From DASRJX01 sp035649235 (GTDB taxonomy: Bacteria; Acidobacteriota; Polarisedimenticolia; Gp22-AA2): 17,807 nucleotides of DNA. Position numbers and translations under genes: made by a program. Below, piece by piece: positions 7,111 through 14,651 of this stretch (its first letter is position 1; every line of letters starts with the position of its first letter). The notes under the pieces are model-generated. The model ran no database searches and had not been told where the DNA came from. It worked only from the letters and a program-made list of their open reading frames with translations. The stretch lies in the NCBI GenBank assembly GCA_035649235.1, contig DASRJX010000106.1, positions 1-17,807 on the forward strand, read 5' to 3'.

Positions 7111-10100
7111 ATGCGACGCGCTCCCTACATCCTGATTGTCCTCATGTTGGGCGGCGGTTCCTGTCCCCGGGCTGCAATGGGGACGGTGGAAGAACCCGCC
7201 ACGGAGTCTCCGGCCCAAGCCTCCCGCCGATCGCCGGCCATCCGCCAGGTCTGCGGGATGTCGGCCGTCGCCGAGGCCCCGGGCACCCCACCAGGGATCC
7301 CGGCCGGCCTAGAGAGCCACTCTCCGGAAACGCCCGAAGTCCTCCTGGTCAGAGCCGGCCCGGCCGAGATCGCGGATCCGTCTCTCCTCGAGCCCCTCCT
7401 CCAGCAGGCGCGGGAGCGCGGGCTGTGGATCGTGCTCCGCCTCCAGGGCCTGGAATGGCAGTCGATCGACGACTGGTCGGACCGGATCACGGAGTTCGCC
7501 CAGAGGGTCCTGGATGCGGTCGACGCCTATCAGATCCTGGGGCCGGAGGCGGTGCAGGTCCCGGCGCGCGAATACGCCTACCTCCTGAAGAACGCGCGGG
7601 TGGCGATCCGCGCCTCGGGGTCGCGGGCGGCCATCGTGAGCCCGCCGCTCCGCGCCTCCGACGGGCCGTGGGCGGAGGCGCTGTTCTCGGAGGACGCGGC
7701 GCCCTACCTCGACGCGCTGGCCGCGGCGGATCTCGCGAGCCTCGAGGCGGTGATCGCCGTACGCGACCGCGACCACCCGCGATCGCCGGTCTGGGTGACG
7801 GACGCCGTCGTCGACGAGGCGTCGCCTTTGGCTTCGGCCGCCGGCGCCTGCCTCGATGGGCTCGCGGCCGGGGCCGAGGTCATCCTGTTCGATCGGGCTG
7901 CCTCCTCCCACGGGCTCGCCCCGACGCTGTCGCGCCTCCGGGGCCTGTTCCAGCCCGGTTTGCGGGCCGCGGCTCCGGGGGCGCTGCCGTTCGATCCGGG
8001 TCATGCCACGACCGGCGGAGAGACCATCGCCCCTCTGGCGATCGAGGTCCTGACCTTCTTCGATTCCGAGTCCCGCGACGGGATGGCGGCCTACCGCTCA
8101 CAGCACTCCGGCCCCGCGGCGGCCGGGGCCGGCACGCCCTCGCCTGTCGTCCGCCTGACCCTGCGCGCGCCGGTCGAATCGCTCGACCTTCTGGAGCCGG
8201 AGACGGGAGCGTCCCGCGCCATCTCGAGCGGGTCTCCGGCCGGCGCCGTCGCCGAGCTGCCTCTGCGCGACGCCTACCTTCTGCTGCGCTATCGCGTGGC
8301 CGCGGCCGCCGTCCCCGTCAAGGAGCGGGCCCGGGTCGGCGCGGTCTCGGAACTGACCGCCGAGGAGATCATCGCCCGCGAGCGCGAGGTGCGCGGCGTC
8401 CAGGATGCTCGGCTGCGCCACTACGAGGCGAAGGCCACGGTGTCGATCCATTACCGCCTCGCCCAGCTCAACGAGTCGGTCGATCTGAGCACCGAGAACC
8501 GCCTCTTCGTCCAGGAGGGCAAGCAGGACTACGAGCAGACGGCGCTGTACGTGAACGGGGCTCTCTGGCGGGGCAAGTCCCCTCCTTACCTGCCGTACAT
8601 CCAGCCCGGGAAGGTGGGGGAGGTGCCGCTCGACATTACTCTCGACGAGCGCTACCACTACCGCCTCGAAGGTCGTGACAAGACCGACGGCCGCGAGTGC
8701 TACGTCCTGTCGTTCGAGCCGGAGCCCTCGACCGAAAGCCTGTACAGCGGCCGGGTCTTCATCGACGTGGAACGGTTCAACCGCGTCCGCATGGAGGCGA
8801 AGCAGACCAACCTCGCCGATCCGGTGCACTCGAACGAGGTCATCTTCCGATACGCCCCCGTCACGACGTCCTGGGGCGAGGCCTGGCTGCCCCAGTCGAT
8901 GACCGGCCAGATGACCTTCGACGTTCTCGGCTACAACCTGGTGGTCGAGCGCAACGCGGTCTACACGGACTACCAGACGAACCAGGAGGGCTTCGAGAAT
9001 CGCCGCTCCGTGGCGTACGAGTCGGGCCGGCCGCTGTTCCGCGAGACCGACTCGGGGCTGTTCCGGCTCGACACCAAGGGTGGCGTGGAGGAGCTGCAGT
9101 CGCTCGACAAGCCGCGCAACACGCTCCTGGTGTTCGGCACCAGCGTCGGCGACGACGGCGACATCTCGTTTCCCTTCGCCGGCGTCAACTTCTTCGACTT
9201 CAACTTTCGCGGCACCGGGACGCAGTTCAACCTGGCCTGGGCCGGCCCGTACGTTGACCTCTCCTGGACCCAGCCCAACGTGTTCGACACGCCGCCCGGC
9301 CGGCGCCCGATGTCTCTCGCGCTCCAGGGATCGTTCAACGCCATCGAGACCGACGAGGAGAACCAGACGTCGGAGGACATCCCTCAAGGACACGAGATCG
9401 AGGTGCTTCGCGAGCTGATGCGGGCCGGCCTGTCGCTTCCGCTGGGGAACTTCTTCAGGACGACCCTCGACGCGCGCCTCCTGTATCAGAACTTCGACGA
9501 CGGGCCGGACCCCGACGACCAGTTCGTCCTGCCGGTCACGAACGTGGAGGGGGGGCTGACCCTGAGCATCGATTACGCCCGGCGAGGTTACCTCCTCAGC
9601 GTCTGGGGCGAGGCCGCGCGACGCAATCAATGGGAGCGCTGGGGCTACCCGGACCAGTCGTTCGACGAAAGGCAGCGCGACTTCACGCGCCTGGGTGCTG
9701 CGGTCCGGAAGGCCTTGTATCTCGGAGCGTTCAACAAGATCAGCCTCGGGCTGTCGGGCTTCGAGGGCCGCGGGCTCGATCGCTTCTCGCGCTTCGAGCT
9801 GGGCGATTTCCGCTCCGCCCGGGTGCAGGGCTTCAACGGCTCCGGCATCCACTTCGACCGCGGCCTCATCGCCCAGGTCGACTACGCCTTCCCGCTCGGG
9901 AAATCGATGCGCCTCGACCTGGGCGTGCAACAGGGCTGGGTCCACGGCGAGGACGATTTCGGTCCCGGCTACGAGCGCGTCACCGGCAGCGGCCTGAGCC
10001 TGGAGTTCTCCGGCCCCTGGTCGACCTTCGTGACGGTGCGGACGAGCTACGGCGTGGCCTCCACCATCGCCGACACCGCCGAGGGCGGCGATCTGCGCGT

Positions 10101-10413
10101 CGTTTTCTATCGCACCTTCGACCGCTGGAGCCGCCGCGGCGGTCCCGGGACCCCGTTGTCCGCGCCTCCGCCTTCGCCCACCCCCCCGGGCCCCGCAACG
10201 GTGCCGCCACCGCCCGCGCCATCGAAGGGACCCGGTTCCGCGGAGTCGTCGGCCAAGCAAACTTCGAATCCCGAGCCGCCGGCTGAGGCGCCACCGACGG
10301 AACCGGCTCCGGTGGAACCAGCGCCACCCCCATCACAAGCGCCGCCGCCGCCGTCGACCCCATCAGCGCCGGAGCCGGACGATCCCGGGGGTTATTCGGA
10401 TTCGAGCAGGTAG
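7111..10413 (+). CDS. Large multidomain outer-membrane beta-barrel protein with proline-rich tail
   Basis: This 1100-residue protein starts with a signal peptide (two Arg, then a hydrophobic core to about 14; cleavage probably near 18-24). Residues about 75-290 alternate beta and alpha elements, as in a TIM-barrel-like fold. About 305-400 is beta-rich. About 412-620 resembles the LolA/outer-membrane lipoprotein-sorting fold (RHYEAKATVSIHY..., FIDVERFNRVRMEAK). About 668-1003 has alternating amphipathic strands rich in Tyr, Phe and Gly (FAGVNFFDFNFRGTGTQF, ending DLRVVFYRTF), typical of an outer-membrane beta-barrel. Residues 1008-1095 are Pro/Ala/Ser-rich and would lie at the periplasmic face. 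No catalytic motif is evident and I do not know the function. It is divergent from the dehydrogenase gene. The SD before ATG 7111 is weak. Its last 22 bases overlap the convergent metallopeptidase-like gene. Confidence 0.8.
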   Translation: MRRAPYILIVLMLGGGSCPRAAMGTVEEPATESPAQASRRSPAIRQVCGMSAVAEAPGTPPGIPAGLESHSPETPEVLLVRAGPAEIADPSLLEPLLQQARERGLWIVLRLQGLEWQSIDDWSDRITEFAQRVLDAVDAYQILGPEAVQVPAREYAYLLKNARVAIRASGSRAAIVSPPLRASDGPWAEALFSEDAAPYLDALAAADLASLEAVIAVRDRDHPRSPVWVTDAVVDEASPLASAAGACLDGLAAGAEVILFDRAASSHGLAPTLSRLRGLFQPGLRAAAPGALPFDPGHATTGGETIAPLAIEVLTFFDSESRDGMAAYRSQHSGPAAAGAGTPSPVVRLTLRAPVESLDLLEPETGASRAISSGSPAGAVAELPLRDAYLLLRYRVAAAAVPVKERARVGAVSELTAEEIIAREREVRGVQDARLRHYEAKATVSIHYRLAQLNESVDLSTENRLFVQEGKQDYEQTALYVNGALWRGKSPPYLPYIQPGKVGEVPLDITLDERYHYRLEGRDKTDGRECYVLSFEPEPSTESLYSGRVFIDVERFNRVRMEAKQTNLADPVHSNEVIFRYAPVTTSWGEAWLPQSMTGQMTFDVLGYNLVVERNAVYTDYQTNQEGFENRRSVAYESGRPLFRETDSGLFRLDTKGGVEELQSLDKPRNTLLVFGTSVGDDGDISFPFAGVNFFDFNFRGTGTQFNLAWAGPYVDLSWTQPNVFDTPPGRRPMSLALQGSFNAIETDEENQTSEDIPQGHEIEVLRELMRAGLSLPLGNFFRTTLDARLLYQNFDDGPDPDDQFVLPVTNVEGGLTLSIDYARRGYLLSVWGEAARRNQWERWGYPDQSFDERQRDFTRLGAAVRKALYLGAFNKISLGLSGFEGRGLDRFSRFELGDFRSARVQGFNGSGIHFDRGLIAQVDYAFPLGKSMRLDLGVQQGWVHGEDDFGPGYERVTGSGLSLEFSGPWSTFVTVRTSYGVASTIADTAEGGDLRVVFYRTFDRWSRRGGPGTPLSAPPPSPTPPGPATVPPPPAPSKGPGSAESSAKQTSNPEPPAEAPPTEPAPVEPAPPPSQAPPPPSTPSAPEPDDPGGYSDSSR

Positions 10414-10949
10414 CGCAGGGCCGGGGCGCGGTCCGCGACGAGAGCGTCGATCCGCTCCTTGACCCGGCCCGCCAGGAGGAAGTAGCCGCCCCAGGCCAGG
10501 CTCGAGAGCATGATCGCCGCCCCCGTCCAGTGGGTCGCCGCCGAGACGAAGGCGACGCTCTCCTGGCTCAGCAGACCGAACGTGTAGAAGAGCGTGTTCC
10601 AGTCGTGGTGCCCTCCGCCCACGAGCGGCAGGGCCAGGTCGCGCGCGTCCGCCATGTAGACGGCGATGTTGATGAAGTTCTCGCCGAACCACCAGGCGCA
10701 GGCCGCCGCCGCGAACGGCTCCCTCCTGAAGCGCAGGAAGTACACGACGAGCAGCGCGGGAACCGCGAGCTGCCCCAGCGTGCCTCCGAGGAAGTGCAGT
10801 GTCTCCCCGAACGGCGTCAGGAAGAGATGCCCCGCCTCATGGAATGCGAGGTTGACGAGATCGAGGAAGCACCCCTGCTGCGCGCCGGTCGTCAGCCGGA
10901 CCGTCCAGAACCCGAGCCAGGCCAGAAGCGCACCGCGGAGCCAGAGCAA
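10392..10949 (-). CDS. Integral membrane protein with HEAGH (metallopeptidase-like) motif
   Basis: The chosen start gives 185 residues with about four to five hydrophobic segments. FHEAGHLF places an HExxH zinc signature at residues 37-41, at the membrane edge. Later conserved-looking pieces are WWFGENFINI (Glu90 could be a third ligand) and VYMADARDLALPL-GGGHHDWN (about 97-117). It resembles a conserved hypothetical family of small membrane proteins; proteolysis, as in M50-type intramembrane proteases, is possible but unproven. The frame has an ATG at 11081, but that lies upstream of the promoter at 11000-11027 and inside the divergent htrA gene. The TTG at 10949 has GGAGG 7 bases before it and is preferred. 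GTG 10982 is the alternative. The 3' end overlaps the convergent beta-barrel gene by 22 bases. Confidence 0.78.
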   Translation of the reverse strand: MLWLRGALLAWLGFWTVRLTTGAQQGCFLDLVNLAFHEAGHLFLTPFGETLHFLGGTLGQLAVPALLVVYFLRFRREPFAAAACAWWFGENFINIAVYMADARDLALPLVGGGHHDWNTLFYTFGLLSQESVAFVSAATHWTGAAIMLSSLAWGGYFLLAGRVKERIDALVADRAPALRYLLESE

Positions 10950-10956
10950 CGGAGGT

Positions 10957-10961
10957 CCTCC
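10957..10961 (-). promoter_or_regulatory. Ribosome-binding site deciding a TTG start
   Basis: On the minus strand GGAGG is followed by 7 bases and TTG at 10949. It lies inside the mRNA expected from the promoter at 11000-11027. It is the only strong SD in this frame, so it sets the start of the HEAGH membrane protein. Confidence 0.65.
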
Positions 10962-10999
10962 GAATCGGATTCGCGCCGACACTCGATATCCATCGACAC

Positions 11000-11027
11000 A
11001 AGATAGAGTCGGAGGCTCGGGCGTCAA
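11000..11027 (-). promoter_or_regulatory. Sigma-70 promoter of the HEAGH membrane-protein gene
   Basis: On the minus strand TTGACG (11022-11027) is followed by a 16-base spacer and TATCTT (11000-11005). Transcription would begin near 10993, about 44 bases before the TTG start. The promoter lies back to back with the htrA -10 box at 11054, so both genes share a compact divergent control region. Confidence 0.65.
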
Positions 11028-11050
11028 GGCTGGGCGGGCACGTGACCGAA

Positions 11051-11059
11051 TGCTATAGT
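11051..11059 (+). promoter_or_regulatory. Extended -10 promoter of htrA, likely leaderless mRNA
   Basis: TGCTATAGT is an extended -10 box (TGN plus TATAGT). Exactly 7 bases separate it from the htrA ATG at 11067, so transcription should start at or within a base or two of the start codon. There is no Shine-Dalgarno sequence and no convincing -35 box. The same arrangement recurs at 12169-12177. Confidence 0.6.
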
Positions 11060-11066
11060 CACTTTC

Positions 11067-12134
11067 ATGCCCACGAGCCATAGCAGCATCCGACGGATTC
11101 GCCGCGAGACGGAAACCCCGCTCATCCGGCCGGTGGTTGACCAGTCAGCGTCCGACCAGACCGTCCCGGATCACCGACTGTCCGACGCCGACCTCCTCGA
11201 CGCCTACTCGCAGGCCGTGGTCGGGGCGGTGGAGCGCGTGTCGCCGGCGGTGGTCAACATCGAGGTGAGAGGGCAGGGGACGGGTGCGGGGCGGCGGGCG
11301 GAGCGCGGGGGGACGGGGTCGGGGTTCATCTTCACGCCGGACGGGTTCGTCCTGACCAACAGTCACGTGGTGCACGGCGGCAGGCGGATCGACCTGACCC
11401 TGAACGATGGCCGGCGGCTGGCGGCGGATCTCGTGGGAGACGACCCGGGCACCGACCTGGCGGTGCTCAGGGCGCAGGCGCCGGGGCTGCAGGCGGCCCC
11501 GCTGGGGGATTCACAAAGTGTCCGGCCGGGGCAGATCGTCATCGCGATCGGCAATCCTTACGGCTTCCAGTGCACGGTGACCGCGGGGATCGTCAGCGCC
11601 CTCGGCCGGTCGCTGCGCTCGGGGACGGGCCGGCTCATCGACAACATCATCCAGACCGACGCGGCGCTGAACCCCGGGAACTCCGGCGGGCCTCTCGTCA
11701 CCTCGCGCGGCGAGGTCATTGGCGTCAACACGGCGATGATCCTGCCGGCGCAGGGGATCTGCTTCGCGATCGCGGTCAACACGGTGAAGGTCATCGCCGG
11801 CCGGCTGATCAAGGACGGGCGGATCCGCCGCGCCTATCTCGGCGTCGGCGGGCAGACGGCGCCGCTGCACCGGAGGCTGGTGCGCCACTACGGTCTGCCG
11901 TCCGGGAGCGGCGTGCTGGTGGTGTCGGTGGAGGCAAGCAGTCCGGCGGATCGCGCCGGGCTTCGCGAGGGCGACGTCATCATCGAGTATGGCGGCACTC
12001 CCACGCCCGGGATCGACGACCTGCAGCGGCTCCTGATCGACCTGCACGTCGGAGTGCGGACCCCGATCACCATCGTGCGCGGCGCGGAGCGGCTGACTCT
12101 CGACGTCGAACCGCGAGAGTCGCCCGCGCGCTGA
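11067..12134 (+). CDS. htrA: HtrA/Deg-family serine protease with one PDZ domain, apparently not exported
   Basis: The 355-residue protein has a trypsin-like domain at about 50-250 with the full triad: His100 (TNSHVV), Asp130 (GTDLAV) and Ser206 (GNSGGP). One PDZ domain at about 258-347 contains SSPADRAGLREGDVI. HtrA proteases degrade or refold damaged proteins, usually in the periplasm. Here residues 1-50 are polar and charged with no signal peptide or membrane helix. An in-frame TGA at 11043 excludes a longer version with one. A cytoplasmic location is therefore likely unless it is exported by an atypical route. The ATG follows an extended -10 box by 7 bases. The gene is divergent from the HEAGH membrane protein and 50 bases upstream of the nucleotidyltransferase module, which has its own -10 box. 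Confidence 0.93.
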   Translation: MPTSHSSIRRIRRETETPLIRPVVDQSASDQTVPDHRLSDADLLDAYSQAVVGAVERVSPAVVNIEVRGQGTGAGRRAERGGTGSGFIFTPDGFVLTNSHVVHGGRRIDLTLNDGRRLAADLVGDDPGTDLAVLRAQAPGLQAAPLGDSQSVRPGQIVIAIGNPYGFQCTVTAGIVSALGRSLRSGTGRLIDNIIQTDAALNPGNSGGPLVTSRGEVIGVNTAMILPAQGICFAIAVNTVKVIAGRLIKDGRIRRAYLGVGGQTAPLHRRLVRHYGLPSGSGVLVVSVEASSPADRAGLREGDVIIEYGGTPTPGIDDLQRLLIDLHVGVRTPITIVRGAERLTLDVEPRESPAR

Positions 12135-12168
12135 ATCCGCAGTCCGGAATCTCCGCAAACCGGCCGGG

Positions 12169-12177
12169 TGCTATACT
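12169..12177 (+). promoter_or_regulatory. Extended -10 promoter of the nucleotidyltransferase module, likely leaderless
   Basis: TGCTATACT is an extended -10 box separated by exactly 7 bases, mostly T, from the ATG at 12185. It differs from the htrA element by one base and has the same distance to the start codon. No SD precedes the ATG. Confidence 0.62.
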
Positions 12178-12184
12178 TTTTTCG

Positions 12185-12397
12185 ATGTCACCGAAGGACG
12201 GTCCGCCCGCAGGTCAGACACTCCCTACCGACCCCGACAGCGTGATCGAGGCGTTCAAGAAGGACGTTGATCGGACTCTGCTGCGGGAGAACCTCCGCCG
12301 CTCCGTGGCGGAGCGCCTGGAGCGCCTGGAGGAACTGCGCCGCTTCGCGGCGCGGGTCAAGGACGCCGGGCGCCGCGCGGCTCGCGACAGGCGATGA
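12185..12397 (+). CDS. Small basic helical protein, first gene of a nucleotidyltransferase pair
   Basis: The 70-residue product has a Pro-rich start (1-18). A highly charged helical region then runs over about 19-65 (VIEAFKKDVDRTLLREN, then repeated ERLERLEELRRF heptad-like units), ending in a very basic tail. No known catalytic or classical DNA-binding motif is visible. The ATG is chosen because an extended -10 box lies 7 bases upstream; the open frame continues further upstream but only through htrA coding sequence. Its TGA overlaps the ATG of the nucleotidyltransferase gene (ATGA), so the two are co-translated. Small basic proteins of this sort paired with a nucleotidyltransferase are plausible antitoxins or RNA-binding partners, but that role is an inference. 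Confidence 0.75.
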   Translation: MSPKDGPPAGQTLPTDPDSVIEAFKKDVDRTLLRENLRRSVAERLERLEELRRFAARVKDAGRRAARDRR

Positions 12398-12882
12398 CCG
12401 CCCTCGAGGAGCTGCTCGGCGCTCTCCAGCAGGGCAAGGTCGAATACGTCGTGGTCGGCGGCGTCGCGGCCGTCGCCCATGGTTCGGCGCGATTGACCCA
12501 GGACCTGGACATCGTCTATGCGCGATCTCCGGAAAACATCCGACGCCTGGCGTCTGCCCTGGCACCGTACAAGCCTTGTCTGCGAGGCGCCCCGCGGGGG
12601 CTGCCCTTCCGGCTGGACGAGCCAACGTTGCGCGACGGAATGAAGTTCACCCTGACGACCGACCTCGGTGACCTGGATCTGCTCGGCGAGGTGAGCGGAG
12701 GCGAAACCTATGAATCTCTCCTGCCCCACACGCTGACGCTGGATCTCGGCGGGCTGAGCTTCCGCTGCCTGGATCTCGACTGGCTGATTCGCGTCAAGCG
12801 CGCGGCGGGACGGCGAAAAGACCTCGAGGCGGTCGCGGAGCTGGAAGCTCTCCGCGAGGAGCGCGACAAAGACGGCCACTGA
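12394..12882 (+). CDS. Nucleotidyltransferase-fold protein (AbiEii/DUF6036-like), possible toxin
   Basis: The 162-residue protein shows the minimal nucleotidyltransferase signature. GG at 22-23 lies in YVVVGGVAAVAHGSARLTQDLDI, cited here by its key positions, with metal ligands D37 and D39 and a probable third carboxylate at D93 or D95 in GDLDLLGEV. The C-terminal helices (DWLIRVKRAAGRRKDLEAVAEL, about 129-150) have the usual Lys/Arg and Asp pattern of this superfamily. Such proteins transfer NMPs to RNA, protein or small molecules. Several are toxins, including the AbiEii/MenT group that modifies tRNA ends. The start overlaps the upstream small gene by 4 bases with no good SD, so translation is probably coupled. 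Whether it is toxic and what it modifies cannot be told from sequence. Confidence 0.82.
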   Translation: MTALEELLGALQQGKVEYVVVGGVAAVAHGSARLTQDLDIVYARSPENIRRLASALAPYKPCLRGAPRGLPFRLDEPTLRDGMKFTLTTDLGDLDLLGEVSGGETYESLLPHTLTLDLGGLSFRCLDLDWLIRVKRAAGRRKDLEAVAELEALREERDKDGH

Positions 12883-12927
12883 CCTGCGTCAGGGCCGCGG
12901 CGGCGGGTCAGGATCCTGGGGTCGCAC

Positions 12928-12956
12928 GGGGCCGCGGTCGTCCCCCGCGCGGCCCC
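12928..12956. terminator. GC-rich hairpin between convergent transcripts
   Basis: GGGGCCGCG and CGCGGCCCC pair in a 9-bp stem around an 11-base loop. It begins 3 bases after the rpoD stop on the minus strand and lies 45 bases after the nucleotidyltransferase stop on the plus strand. A T-run is missing on both strands, so it is either a weak bidirectional terminator or an mRNA 3'-end stabiliser. Confidence 0.5.
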
Positions 12957-12959
12957 CCG

Positions 12960-14639
<1,680 letters not shown>

Positions 14640-14645
14640 GGGGGT

Positions 14646-14651
14646 CTCCTT
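14646..14651 (-). promoter_or_regulatory. Ribosome-binding site of rpoD, overlapping the dnaG stop codon
   Basis: On the minus strand AAGGAG is followed by 6 bases and TTG at 14639. The first two A bases are the last two of the dnaG TAA stop (14650-14652), so ribosomes finishing dnaG sit directly on the rpoD site. This favours translational coupling and rules against the upstream GTG at 14669. Confidence 0.75.

Noticed and set aside
5372..7135. 587-codon plus-strand frame opposite the nucleotide-sugar dehydrogenase
   Set aside because: It is antisense to a gene with intact NAD-binding and catalytic cysteine motifs, an SD and a promoter.
8098..10260. 720-codon minus-strand frame opposite the beta-barrel gene
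   Set aside because: It has no recognisable motif and mirrors the codon pattern of the plus-strand gene, which has a signal peptide and a barrel pattern.
10138..10413. Proline-rich tail of the barrel protein as a frameshift artefact
   Set aside because: The tail stays in frame with a consistent Pro/Ala/Ser/Glu bias and short repeating PAP/PPP units and ends at a normal stop. It reads as a genuine low-complexity tail, although its function is unknown.
10950..11081. Start of the HEAGH protein at ATG 11081
   Set aside because: It overlaps the divergent htrA start and lies upstream of the gene's own promoter; the TTG with GGAGG is better supported.
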